From Candidatus Dormiibacterota bacterium (GTDB taxonomy: Bacteria; Chloroflexota; Dormibacteria; Aeolococcales; Bog-877), in NCBI GenBank assembly GCA_027313505.1, contig DAHVDN010000016.1, positions 1 to 52,461 of the forward strand: a stretch of 52,461 nucleotides of DNA. The letters are read 5' to 3'. A model generated the notes under the pieces. The model was given only the letters and a program-made list of their open reading frames with translations, ran no database searches and was not told the origin of the DNA. The first letter of the stretch is position 1; every line of letters begins with the position of its first letter. Positions 22,395 through 33,396 of this stretch are shown piece by piece. Made by a program: the position numbers and the translations under genes.

Positions 22395-23969
22395 ATGAGA
22401 GTGAAACGGCGCTGGTTGGCGCTGGGGCTCGGGGCGGTGATCCTGGTGGCCGGAGGGGTGTTCCTTTCGTCCAGAAGCACCTCCGGTCCAGGGCGTCTGC
22501 TGGTTTTAGCCACTGTCTCTCTGCCCCGCCCGTCCGGGGGTGCGGCGCTGTCGGTGACGGTGCTGGGAATGCGAGTCGAGGATGCCGGGGGCGGATGGAC
22601 CACGGTCTCGTCGCCGGGGAGCTCCGTCAGCCTTCCCGGGGCCTACGTCGCCCCTGACACTGCCAGTCTTCTCCAGGCAGACGTCCCAGCCGGCAGCTAC
22701 CAGGGGGCGGAGCTGGAGCTGCGCACCATCCACGGTCCCATCAACGTGGTCCGCAAGGTTCCCTTCCGTGTCGTGACTGGCCAGATGACCCCTGTTCTAT
22801 TCACCTTTGGGATCGCCAAGGGAGCATCAGAGCCCAAGCCGGGGGCGGCCTACGCCGGCGGCGGCCAGGTGTCTTTCGGCCTGGCGCTGGCCGCGAAGCA
22901 GGTTCAGAGTGTGCCCACCACCGAGTTCGTGGACCAGCATGGGCGACAGGTCGAGTTGAGCCAGTACCGGGGCAAGGTGGTGGTGCTGTCGAGCTTCCTC
23001 ACCGAGTGTCAGGAGACCTGCCCACTCGTAGCCGCGGCGCTTCTTCAGCTGCGGCAGATTCTGAAAGAGCACGGGCTGGGCAATCAGGTGCAGATCGTGG
23101 AGGCTACTCAGGACCCGACCGATGACACTCCGGCAATTCTGGCCAAGTATCAGCGCCATTTCTCCCTGCCCTGGCCGCTGCTGACCGGGACGGTGTCGTC
23201 GATCAACGGCTTCTGGTCCAAACTCGGCGTACCCCCGGTCCAGGCGCTGCCCTGGACCGGGACTCCTCCCACCGATCTCTTCACCGGCAGGCCCGAAGCG
23301 TTCAATCTGGTGCACTCCTCCGTTGTGGAGGTGATCAACCCTCAGGGGTACATCGTGACCCAGGTGCAGTCATTTCCGAGCCTCAGCTACAGCAGCATCC
23401 CGAAGACGATTTACCGCTACCTGGATGCCCAGGGACGATCCCAGCAGAAGGCGGGCGGAAGCTGGACGCCAAACTCACTGTTCCAGGCGATATCCCCTCT
23501 CCTGCAGCAGCAGCAGCAGCTCGATGCCTTCCCCGGAACGGCTCAGGCGGTCCCCGGCAAGGTTGCCCCGAACTTCACCCTGCCTGAGACCGATGGTCCG
23601 CCCGTGACCCTATCGAGCCTTAGGGGACATCCCTTGTTGCTGGACTTCTGGGCGAGTTGGTGCAGCAATTGCCGGGCCGACATGCGCCTCGTCGCCGCAG
23701 CCGCAAGGCAATATTCCTCAAGGGGGCTTCGGGTCCTGCTCATAGACGACCAAGAGTCCGCTGCAACCGCCCGCCACTTCCTGCGGAGTCTTGGGGTCAG
23801 GAGCCCGAGCCTGCTCGACAGGAATGGGTCCGTGGTTCAGGATTACGGTCTTCCCGGCCTCCCGGTTGCAGTATTCATCGAGCGCGACGGCCGGATCTCC
23901 TCGCTGGTCCTGGGGCAGCTGCAGTCATCTCAGCTTCGAACTGACCTGGGCAGGGTTTTGGCCGCCTGA
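22395..23969 (+). CDS. membrane-anchored fusion: DUF4382-like, SCO1/SenC-like and TlpA-like thioredoxin domains
   Basis: The 524-aa protein starts with a basic N-terminus and one transmembrane segment (about residues 8-25), so the rest is extracytoplasmic. Residues about 35-165 look like a DUF4382-type beta domain (LSVTVLGMRVEDAGGGWTTV, then DVPAGSYQGAELELR). Residues about 175-330 are SCO/SenC-like, with the copper motif CQETC (C205, C209) and a distal H307 in the expected LVHSSVVEVINPQG position. After a Q5 linker, residues about 385-524 form a TlpA/ResA-type thioredoxin with WCSNC (C423, C426). It would act in copper delivery to an oxidase or in extracytoplasmic thiol chemistry. No oxidase genes are nearby. 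The start is ATG 22395. Confidence 0.85.
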   Translation: MRVKRRWLALGLGAVILVAGGVFLSSRSTSGPGRLLVLATVSLPRPSGGAALSVTVLGMRVEDAGGGWTTVSSPGSSVSLPGAYVAPDTASLLQADVPAGSYQGAELELRTIHGPINVVRKVPFRVVTGQMTPVLFTFGIAKGASEPKPGAAYAGGGQVSFGLALAAKQVQSVPTTEFVDQHGRQVELSQYRGKVVVLSSFLTECQETCPLVAAALLQLRQILKEHGLGNQVQIVEATQDPTDDTPAILAKYQRHFSLPWPLLTGTVSSINGFWSKLGVPPVQALPWTGTPPTDLFTGRPEAFNLVHSSVVEVINPQGYIVTQVQSFPSLSYSSIPKTIYRYLDAQGRSQQKAGGSWTPNSLFQAISPLLQQQQQLDAFPGTAQAVPGKVAPNFTLPETDGPPVTLSSLRGHPLLLDFWASWCSNCRADMRLVAAAARQYSSRGLRVLLIDDQESAATARHFLRSLGVRSPSLLDRNGSVVQDYGLPGLPVAVFIERDGRISSLVLGQLQSSQLRTDLGRVLAA

Positions 23970-23978
23970 CCGTACAAC

Positions 23979-24008
23979 TTGGCGTATATGTATGCCATCC
24001 GGTACGAT
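23979..24008 (+). promoter_or_regulatory. promoter TTGGCG-18-TACGAT with a long leader
   Basis: TTGGCG (23979-23984), an 18-base spacer and TACGAT (24003-24008) precede the sulfurtransferase. The start codon is 180 bases further on, so the transcript would carry a leader of about 170 bases. I could not match that leader to a known riboswitch. Confidence 0.55.
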
Positions 24009-24187
24009 GCCAGATGCGGGAGCCTTGGGGGGACGACCAGAGTATCTGAGCCAAACGGGCCGATGTAGGCGGGGTCGGCAGACGGCGCACTAGATGTCGC
24101 TTCGGGGCTGGCTCCGCCATCGTCTCCGATGCCTCGGGTGCCAACTCGCAGTCCTCGGTCCACTTCGAATTGTCAGGGAGCCAAGCT

Positions 24188-25039
24188 ATGACCGACTTCG
24201 GAAACCCGCGCGCTCTGGTCGCCTCAGACTGGCTCTTCGACCATCTGCAAGATCCGCACATCCGCATCCTCGACGTGGACGAGGACACCGATGCCTTCTT
24301 GAGGGGCCACATCCCAGGTGCCGTGGGGGTGCACTGGCGGGACGACCTGCAGGCTCCGGTGGCTCGCGACTTCATCGACCCGCGGGCGTTCGCCGCGCTG
24401 ATGGATCGATTCGGGATCACACCAGAGACCACGGTCGTTCTCTACGGGGGCAACAAGAACTGGTTCGCCGCGTACGCCTACTGGTACTTTCGTTACTACA
24501 GCCACGAGCGGGTGCAGCTGCTCGATGGCGGGCGTCGCAAGTGGGAGGCTGAGGGACGTCCGCTGGTGACCGAAGCCACACGGCCGATCCCGTCTAAGGG
24601 GTATCCGATCCCGGTGGGGAACGACGAGATCAGGGCCTACCGTGACCAGGTGGCCAAGGATTACGTGGGACGCCCCGGCACAGGGTTGGTGGATGTGCGG
24701 TCACCGGAGGAGTACTCGGGGGCGAGGATTGCGCCGGACCATCTCCCGAGCGAGGGTGCGCAGCGCGGTGGGCACATCCCCGGGGCACGCAATATCCCGT
24801 GGAGCAAGGCGGTGGATGCCGAACTGGAGACCTTTTTGGATTTCGATCGACTCTCCTCGATCTATCAGGCAGAGGGCCTCACCGCTGATAAGGAGATCGT
24901 CGCCTACTGCCGCATCGGTGAGCGGTCCGCCCATACCTGGTTTGTTCTGAGTGAGCTGCTGGGGTATCCCAGGGTGCGGAACTACGACGGCTCTTGGACC
25001 GAGTGGGGCAGCTTGGTGAAGGCGCCGATCGAGCGCTGA
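24188..25039 (+). CDS. thiosulfate/3-mercaptopyruvate sulfurtransferase (tandem rhodanese)
   Basis: The 283-aa protein has two rhodanese domains. The inactive N-terminal one has the FLRGHIPGAVGVHWRDDLQ and VLYGGNKNWFAAYAYWYF blocks. The C-terminal one has VDVRSPEEYSGA, HIPGARNIPW and the catalytic loop CRIGERS (C241). The loop composition CRxGERS is typical of actinobacterial CysA2/SseA-type thiosulfate sulfurtransferases. It transfers sulfur from thiosulfate to a thiophilic acceptor. GGGAG at 24176-24180 supports ATG 24188. An 11-bp hairpin follows the stop. Confidence 0.9.
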   Translation: MTDFGNPRALVASDWLFDHLQDPHIRILDVDEDTDAFLRGHIPGAVGVHWRDDLQAPVARDFIDPRAFAALMDRFGITPETTVVLYGGNKNWFAAYAYWYFRYYSHERVQLLDGGRRKWEAEGRPLVTEATRPIPSKGYPIPVGNDEIRAYRDQVAKDYVGRPGTGLVDVRSPEEYSGARIAPDHLPSEGAQRGGHIPGARNIPWSKAVDAELETFLDFDRLSSIYQAEGLTADKEIVAYCRIGERSAHTWFVLSELLGYPRVRNYDGSWTEWGSLVKAPIER

Positions 25040-25043
25040 CCCG

Positions 25044-25071
25044 GTTGGGGAGGGGGAGAACCCTCCCCAAC
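25044..25071 (+). terminator. hairpin terminator after the sulfurtransferase
   Basis: GTTGGGGAGGG (25044-25054) and CCCTCCCCAAC (25061-25071) pair perfectly over 11 bp with a six-base loop. The hairpin begins four bases after the TGA stop. No T-tract follows, as is common for actinobacterial hairpin terminators. Confidence 0.7.
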
Positions 25072-25175
25072 TCCCCATCCAGCGCCGCCGGCTGTGCGCC
25101 GCCACCCCTCAAGGCGGTAACTTCCTCCGGAGCCGAATGATCCCCGCCGGGAGCGGGCAGGAGGGACAACGCCGA

Positions 25176-26618
25176 ATGACTGCCGACCCGGTCCCCACCG
25201 AAGTCGCCCACCCAGCCTTTCCGACCGAGGCGGGTCAGGCCCCCAAAGCGGAGTCGAGCTATCGAATAGTGCGCACGCTGCGGCTTCGCAACGACAACCA
25301 TCCCGGGGTGCTTGGCGAGGTGGCCACCGCCATCGGCAGGGCCGGTGGGAACCTTGGCGACATTCGCACTGTGGAGCGAGGGACTCGTAACGTGGTGCGA
25401 GACATGGACGTCAGCACCACCGATCTCGCGATGCTGGAACAGGTTCTGGCGGCTGTCAGGGAGATTCCCGAGACCCATCTCATAGACGTCCGCGACGAGG
25501 TGCTCCGGGTACACCTCGGCGGCAAGCTTCAGATTCGGCCCCGGTACCCGGTGCGCACCGTTGCGGACCTACGCCACGTTTACACCCCTGGGGTGGCTGA
25601 GGTTTGTCGTTTGATCGAGGCGGACCCCTCGGTGGCGGACCGGTACACCGGCATCGCCAACTCGGTTGCGGTGGTGACCGACGGGACCGCGGTCCTTGGC
25701 CTCGGCAACATCGGTCCGGTGGCCGGGATGCCCGTTATCGAGGGGAAGTGTGCTCTGATGTCGCAGATGGTTGGCATCGACGCCTACCCCTTGCTGATCC
25801 AGCCAGGCCCGCCGCAGGCAATCGTCGACGCACTGGTGAGTATCAGCGCGACCTTCGGGGCCATCCAGCTGGAGGATTTTGCCGCCCCCCACTGCTTCGA
25901 GATCACCCCCGCTCTGCAGGCCCTGGTCGACATCCCGGTGATGCATGACGATCAGCACGGCACCGCCACCGTCGTCCTGGCGGCTCTGCTTCGAGCCGCC
26001 GCGATGACCGGGCAAAGGCTGGACCAGCTCTCCGCGGGGGTTGTGGGTCTGGGTGCGGCGGGCTCGGCCATCGCTCAGCTGCTGATGCACCACCAGGGCA
26101 AGCCGGTCTTTGGCACCGGCCGGACGCCGGACTCACTGGAGCGCCTGCGAGCCGCTGGCGGTATCGCTGTGGAGCTGGATGAGCTGCTGGCCCGCTGTGA
26201 TGTCATCATCGCCGCCACCGCCCAGCCTGGACTGCTGCGCCCGGAGCAGATCAGGGCCGGCCAGATCATCTTTGCGATTTCCAACCCCCTTCCAGAGATC
26301 GAGCCGGAGCGAGCGATGGCCGCCGGTGCAGCGCTTGCAGTGGACGGTGCCGTGGTGAACAACCTGCTGGGCTTTCCCGGGCTGTATCGAGGGGCTCTTG
26401 ACACCAGGGCGCGACGGTTCAATACCGAGATGTACGTGGCCGCGGCGCTGGCTATTGCATCCCGCGCCGCTGATGGCGAGGTGGTTCCCGACTCGCTGGA
26501 TCCAGCGGTGCACAAGGCAGTCGCGCGGGCGGTGGCCCGAGCTGCAATCGAAACCGGCGTGGCCCGGACTGAGCCATCTCCCGACTACTTCGAAGAATCT
26601 ACTAGGGGACCGCTCTGA
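25176..26618 (+). CDS. NAD(P)-dependent malic enzyme with N-terminal ACT domain
   Basis: It oxidatively decarboxylates malate to pyruvate. After a short variable N-terminus, residues about 30-105 form an ACT-type regulatory domain ([28 protein letters not shown]). The malic-enzyme core follows: [11 protein letters not shown] with the catalytic Tyr, [16 protein letters not shown] with the catalytic Lys, [13 protein letters not shown] and MHDDQHGTA for metal binding, the Rossmann [13 protein letters not shown], and ISNPLPEI. The 480-aa form from ATG 25176 has AGGAGGG 11 bases upstream; ATG 25137 is an alternative. The ACT domain implies allosteric control by an amino acid or metabolite. Confidence 0.93.
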   Translation: MTADPVPTEVAHPAFPTEAGQAPKAESSYRIVRTLRLRNDNHPGVLGEVATAIGRAGGNLGDIRTVERGTRNVVRDMDVSTTDLAMLEQVLAAVREIPETHLIDVRDEVLRVHLGGKLQIRPRYPVRTVADLRHVYTPGVAEVCRLIEADPSVADRYTGIANSVAVVTDGTAVLGLGNIGPVAGMPVIEGKCALMSQMVGIDAYPLLIQPGPPQAIVDALVSISATFGAIQLEDFAAPHCFEITPALQALVDIPVMHDDQHGTATVVLAALLRAAAMTGQRLDQLSAGVVGLGAAGSAIAQLLMHHQGKPVFGTGRTPDSLERLRAAGGIAVELDELLARCDVIIAATAQPGLLRPEQIRAGQIIFAISNPLPEIEPERAMAAGAALAVDGAVVNNLLGFPGLYRGALDTRARRFNTEMYVAAALAIASRAADGEVVPDSLDPAVHKAVARAVARAAIETGVARTEPSPDYFEESTRGPL

Positions 26619-26631
26619 TCGGTCTCCGGCT

Positions 26632-26637
26632 TACGAT
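26632..26637 (+). promoter_or_regulatory. -10 element TACGAT for a leaderless transcript
   Basis: TACGAT is followed by six bases (GTGACA) and GTG at 26644. The same TACGAT-N6-GTG arrangement is found at 9340. It starts just after the malic enzyme stop (26618), so the GNAT and following genes can be transcribed independently. Confidence 0.6.
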
Positions 26638-26643
26638 GTGACA

Positions 26644-27096
26644 GTGGAGATATGCCGCCTCAGTGAGGATGAACTTCCCCTAGTTCGTCCGCTCCTTCTG
26701 GACCTTCTGGAAGCCGAACGGCTAACAGCCTCAGAACAGCCACTTTCTCGGGCCCGGTTGGACGGCTGGCTGCCGCACACCAAGGGCCGGTTTGAGGGTG
26801 AGAACCACCTTTTCGCCGCCAGGGACCAAGGCCAGCTGGTTGGCTTTTGCTGGTGTGTGCTGTTCGACCCGGGTACGGGGTTGGAGGGGGAGGTGGCGGA
26901 GCTCTACGTAGTTCCCAGATGGCGCGGTAGGGGTGTTGGGAAGCAATTGGTGGAGGAGGCGGTGCGCCTCTTCAGCAGGCGGCATGTGACCTTCGCCTGC
27001 GTCTGGACCAGGGCAGACAACTACCCTGCGGTTAGCGCCTACAAACATTCGGGGTTCTCGCCGACCGATCAGCTCGTCCTGACCTGGTATCCCTGA
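26644..27096 (+). CDS. GNAT-family N-acetyltransferase
   Basis: The 150-aa product has a typical GNAT fold: an N-terminal LSEDELPLVRPLLLDLLEAER helix pair, the AELYVVPRWRGRGVGKQLVEEAV acetyl-CoA site with the RGRGVG loop (about residues 93-103), and a C-terminal NYPAVSAYKHSGFSPTDQLVL. The substrate is unknown. The frame is open 82 codons upstream, but inside the malic enzyme gene, so GTG 26644 (or 26638) is used, supported by the leaderless promoter. The next gene begins immediately after its stop codon. Confidence 0.85.
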   Translation: MEICRLSEDELPLVRPLLLDLLEAERLTASEQPLSRARLDGWLPHTKGRFEGENHLFAARDQGQLVGFCWCVLFDPGTGLEGEVAELYVVPRWRGRGVGKQLVEEAVRLFSRRHVTFACVWTRADNYPAVSAYKHSGFSPTDQLVLTWYP

Positions 27097-28236
27097 ATGG
27101 CCGCTGAGGATCGAGGCTCCGACCAGCTGGAGCACCCACTTGCAATGAGGCTGGCGGCGGTCGCTGTGGTGGCGGCTGTGGTCGGGGTCGTGGCGGGCGG
27201 AGGAGGGGCCTTTTTCCTCTACCGACACCTCTACTCGACTCAACCGGCCCCGGTCACAATTCGAACCACGGTCACCAAGGGTGGTTCCACCAGCACCTCA
27301 CTCGGCTCGGTGCTCGCTGAGGTGGCCCCATCGCTCGTGGAGGTTGTGCGCCAACAGCCGTCTGGGGGAGCGCCGTCGGCCGCCAACACATCGAATGGGT
27401 TCGTGGCCAGCTCTAGTGGCCTGGTGGTGACCAGCGAGGGGGCTGTTGCCGGAGCGTCGGGGGTGGAGGTGATCCTCGCCGACGGGGATACGCTCCCGGC
27501 GACCATCGGCGCCGCCGATCCGGCCACCGGCATCGTGGTTCTACAGGTCAGCTCGACATCCCTGCCCAAACCGCTCGGCTTCGCCACCGGCGCTGCCCTA
27601 GGGGCGGCGGCGATCGCGGTCTCCGTCCCCTTCGGTGCCACCGCCAGCGTCGCCGTCGGTACCGTGAGCCAGATGGGGCTGACGGCCGAGGTTCCCGACC
27701 TAGCTGCCGCAGCCGGACTCTCCCTCATTGACGGGCTGATTCGAACCGACGCCCCGGAGCCTCCTGGAAGCTCCGGGGCTCCGCTGGTCGACGCCTCGGG
27801 ACAGGTCATCGGGGTGCTCACAGGCCAACGGATGGCACCTCAGGGCCAGGGATCCGGCGGCGCCGCCTTCGGTTTTGCGCTGGACGGAGCTGACGCCTCG
27901 TATCTGGTGACCGCTCTCGCTGCCAACGGCACGGCTCCACAGCCTCTGGGACTTGTGTCCACCTGGTTGAACGCCGCGACTGCGGCCGCGCTGGACCTTC
28001 CCCAGGGGGCTGAGATAATGGCCGTCAGTCCCGGCTCAGCTGCTGCCCAGGTGGGAATTGCGGTCGGCGACGTGGTGACCGCGGTCAACGGCAACCCGCT
28101 GAGGGGCCTTAGCGCACCTGCCTACGCGGATCTTGCGGACTTGCTCAATGCTTATGGTGTGGCCACTCAGCTCACCTTGACGGTGCAGCGGGGAAGCTCC
28201 ACTCGTCAGGTATCGCTTACGCTTCCTTCGAGCTGA
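27097..28236 (+). CDS. HtrA-like membrane protein with lost catalytic triad (pseudoprotease)
   Basis: The 379-aa protein has one N-terminal membrane helix (about residues 18-42), a Ser/Thr-rich linker, a trypsin-like domain and a C-terminal PDZ domain (about 290-375, EIMAVSPGSAAAQVGIAVGDVVTAVNG). Aligned by eye with the intact HtrA at 20832, the catalytic His position is Gly (G115 in VTSEGAV, against VTNNHV) and the Asp position is Gly (G145 in DPATGIVVLQ, against DLAVI). The Ser is kept (S226 in GSSGAPL). It therefore should not cleave peptides by the normal mechanism and may act as a scaffold or sensor. It starts directly after the GNAT stop. Confidence 0.8.
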   Translation: MAAEDRGSDQLEHPLAMRLAAVAVVAAVVGVVAGGGGAFFLYRHLYSTQPAPVTIRTTVTKGGSTSTSLGSVLAEVAPSLVEVVRQQPSGGAPSAANTSNGFVASSSGLVVTSEGAVAGASGVEVILADGDTLPATIGAADPATGIVVLQVSSTSLPKPLGFATGAALGAAAIAVSVPFGATASVAVGTVSQMGLTAEVPDLAAAAGLSLIDGLIRTDAPEPPGSSGAPLVDASGQVIGVLTGQRMAPQGQGSGGAAFGFALDGADASYLVTALAANGTAPQPLGLVSTWLNAATAAALDLPQGAEIMAVSPGSAAAQVGIAVGDVVTAVNGNPLRGLSAPAYADLADLLNAYGVATQLTLTVQRGSSTRQVSLTLPSS

Positions 28237-28296
28237 AAGTACCAACCGGTCGGGCTGCCGCTTGCCATCTGACCGCTGAATTTGGGAGGGACGAGC

Positions 28297-28893
28297 TTGG
28301 ATATCACCTGGTTGGGTGGCAACAGCCTGCTGCTGAAGGGTCGTGAGACCAGGGTTCTCCTGGCGCCACCTGGAGTCGACGCCCAGACGCTCAGCCGCGC
28401 CGGCGCCGATATTCTGGTAGGGGTCACTACCGGCGACAATGTGCTTCGGCCTGATTCCGGCCCGCAGGTCGTGACCCGCCCCGGGGAATATGAGCTTCGG
28501 GGCGTCAGCGTACGCGGTGTCGCCGTCGCTTCGGGCACTGTCTTCGTGACCGAACTTGATGAGGTGTCCGTGTGCAACTTCGGCGACCAGGCGACCGAGG
28601 TCTCGGATGAGGCATTGGAGGCGCTTGGGTTCATCGACGTCTTGGGAATAGGGCTCGACGGGGGCTCCGCCGCTCGGGCCATGGCGGTCGCCCAGCTCCT
28701 CACTCGCGCTCAACCTGCGGTGTGTATTCCAACGGGCTACCTGTCGGCGCTGGACGCCGCGCCCGGTGAACTTGCGGCATTTGTGAAGGAGATGGGGTTG
28801 GCCCAGGTCGCACCCCAAGGCAAGCTGACCCTGTCCGGGTCATCCGGCTCCGCCGACGACACCAGGGTGGTGGTCTTGGAGCCGCGGCGCTGA
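28297..28893 (+). CDS. MBL-fold protein lacking the metal-binding histidines
   Basis: The 198-aa product begins DITWLGGNSLLLKGRE and has VVTRPGEYELRGVSVRGV. These are the hallmarks of the small metal-dependent hydrolase family whose members usually begin ITWLGHS and carry HxHxDH. Here LGHS is LGGN, and the loop that should hold HxHxD reads VGVTTGDNV, so no metal site is left. The rest of the alpha-beta-beta-alpha pattern remains. TTG 28297 is chosen because GGGAGGG lies at 28284-28290. It probably belongs to the same transcript as the pseudoprotease. Function unknown. Confidence 0.72.
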   Translation: MDITWLGGNSLLLKGRETRVLLAPPGVDAQTLSRAGADILVGVTTGDNVLRPDSGPQVVTRPGEYELRGVSVRGVAVASGTVFVTELDEVSVCNFGDQATEVSDEALEALGFIDVLGIGLDGGSAARAMAVAQLLTRAQPAVCIPTGYLSALDAAPGELAAFVKEMGLAQVAPQGKLTLSGSSGSADDTRVVVLEPRR

Positions 28894-28904
28894 CCAAGAG
28901 GTGT

Positions 28905-31885
<2,981 letters not shown>

Positions 31886-32019
31886 GGGCGGGGCCAAGCA
31901 CAGTCAACCAGCCCCTTGCCGCCGGCTCCCGCTCGTGCCTCTAATAAGCGCTGCCTCGGACCTTGGCACAGCCTTCGGCGGAAGGGATTTCTGGGGGTCT
32001 GATAAAATTGGAATCAATC

Positions 32020-32229
32020 ATGAAAGCAGCCATCCATCCCGAGTACTTCCACGACGCCGTGGTGACCTGTTCTTGTGGCAACGTCTTCACCACCGGCTCG
32101 ACGGTGCAGACCCTGCGCACCGAAGTTTGCAGTGTATGCCACCCCTTCTACACCGGACAGCAGCGGATCGTGGACACCGGCGGCCAGGTGGAGAGGTTCC
32201 GCCGTCGAGCTCAGAAGGCGCAGCAGTAG
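32020..32229 (+). CDS. rpmE: 50S ribosomal protein L31 (zinc-binding form)
   Basis: The 69-aa protein begins [10 protein letters not shown]. It keeps the CSCGN (CxC) pair, the [10 protein letters not shown] (CxxC) pair that forms the zinc site, and the ending [10 protein letters not shown]. This is the C+ paralogue used under zinc-replete conditions. A TAAAAT element at 32003-32008 lies 12 bases before the ATG, so the leader would be very short. prfA follows 45 bp downstream, a common bacterial order. Confidence 0.96.
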   Translation: MKAAIHPEYFHDAVVTCSCGNVFTTGSTVQTLRTEVCSVCHPFYTGQQRIVDTGGQVERFRRRAQKAQQ

Positions 32230-32274
32230 TACTGACCTCCGCGTCCCAGCTCCGGACCATTCCGAGCTGAGCTG

Positions 32275-33366
32275 ATGGGTCCATCCCAGTTGGATGCCCG
32301 CTTGGAGCAGGTGAGGGAGAGGTACCTGGTCATCTCCGCTCAGATGGAGGACCCAACTCTGGCCTTCGATCCGGCCCGGCTCGAGACTCTGAGCCGAGAG
32401 GAGTCCCAGCTTCGACCGGTGGTGGAACTCTTGGATCAGGTGGAGCGCTCTCGGGCTGCAGCCGCTGATGCCAGCTCCCTGGCGTCGATAGAGGCAGACC
32501 AAGAGATGCGCTCCTACCTGGAATCGGAGGCGAGGAGAGAGCAGGCGACTCAGACGGCCCTGATGGAGGAGCTCAAGCTGCTGCTGCTTCCGAGGGATCC
32601 GGACGAGGACCGCGACGTGGTCGTGGAGATCAGGGCGGGCACCGGTGGGGAGGAGGCTGCTCTGTTTGCGGCCGACCTGCTGCGGATGTACCTTCGTTTC
32701 GCGGAGCGCAAACGCTGGCAGGTGGAGTTGCTGGACAGCTCTCCGACCGAAGGCGGGGGCTTCAAAGAGGTGGTTCTCGAGGTCCACGGTCGAGGTGCCT
32801 ACGGGCAGCTCAAGTACGAAAGCGGTGTCCATCGCGTGCAGAGGGTGCCCCGAACCGAGTCCCAGGGCCGCATCCACACCTCGGCCGCGAGTGTTGTGGT
32901 TCTGCCAGAGGTGGACGATGTCGAGGTCGAGGTCAAAGAGGAGGATCTCAAAATCGACGTCTACCGGTCGACAGGTCCGGGGGGTCAGAGCGTCAACACC
33001 ACCGACTCCGCGGTTCGGATCACCCATATCCCGACCGGCCTGGTGGTCACGTGCCAAGACGAGAAGTCGCAGCACAAGAATCGGGCTAAGGCTATGCGAG
33101 TTCTGCGATCAAGGCTCTATGACAGGATGCAGGCCGAACGGGATGCGGAGCTTCAGGATGCTCGACGCTCCATGGTGGGTCACGGCGACCGGAGTGAGAA
33201 GGTCCGCACCTACACCTTCCCGGAGAACCGGATTACAGACCACCGGATCGATCTCAAGCTTTATCAGCTTCAGAGGGTTTTGGATGGTGAGCTCGAGCTG
33301 CTGGTGGGACCTCTGAAGCAGGAGGAGCAGGCGAAGCGACTGGCCGGCGAGTCTGCCTCCGCCTAG
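32275..33366 (+). CDS. prfA: peptide chain release factor 1
   Basis: It terminates translation at UAA/UAG. The 363-aa protein has the VVEIRAGTGGEEAALFA block, the catalytic GGQ in RSTGPGGQSVNTTDSAVRITH, and the C-terminal KVRTYTFPENRITDHR. The stop-codon recognition tripeptide, usually P(A/V)T, reads P-R-T (HRVQRVPRTESQGR). The conserved Pro and Thr are present, but Arg in the middle is unusual. The usual next gene prmC, which methylates the GGQ glutamine, is absent here: the following gene is convergent. Confidence 0.95.
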   Translation: MGPSQLDARLEQVRERYLVISAQMEDPTLAFDPARLETLSREESQLRPVVELLDQVERSRAAAADASSLASIEADQEMRSYLESEARREQATQTALMEELKLLLLPRDPDEDRDVVVEIRAGTGGEEAALFAADLLRMYLRFAERKRWQVELLDSSPTEGGGFKEVVLEVHGRGAYGQLKYESGVHRVQRVPRTESQGRIHTSAASVVVLPEVDDVEVEVKEEDLKIDVYRSTGPGGQSVNTTDSAVRITHIPTGLVVTCQDEKSQHKNRAKAMRVLRSRLYDRMQAERDAELQDARRSMVGHGDRSEKVRTYTFPENRITDHRIDLKLYQLQRVLDGELELLVGPLKQEEQAKRLAGESASA

Positions 33367-33396
33367 CGGAGTCCCCCATCAAGTGGCCGATCGGCC

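Noticed and set aside
24009..24187. SAM or SAH riboswitch upstream of the sulfurtransferase
   Set aside because: I could not place the conserved core sequences of these riboswitches. Kept only as an unexplained leader.
33375..33395. GGCCGATCGGCC palindrome between prfA and the exonuclease as a bidirectional terminator
   Set aside because: Only a 4-bp hairpin with a tight loop is possible and there is no T-tract.
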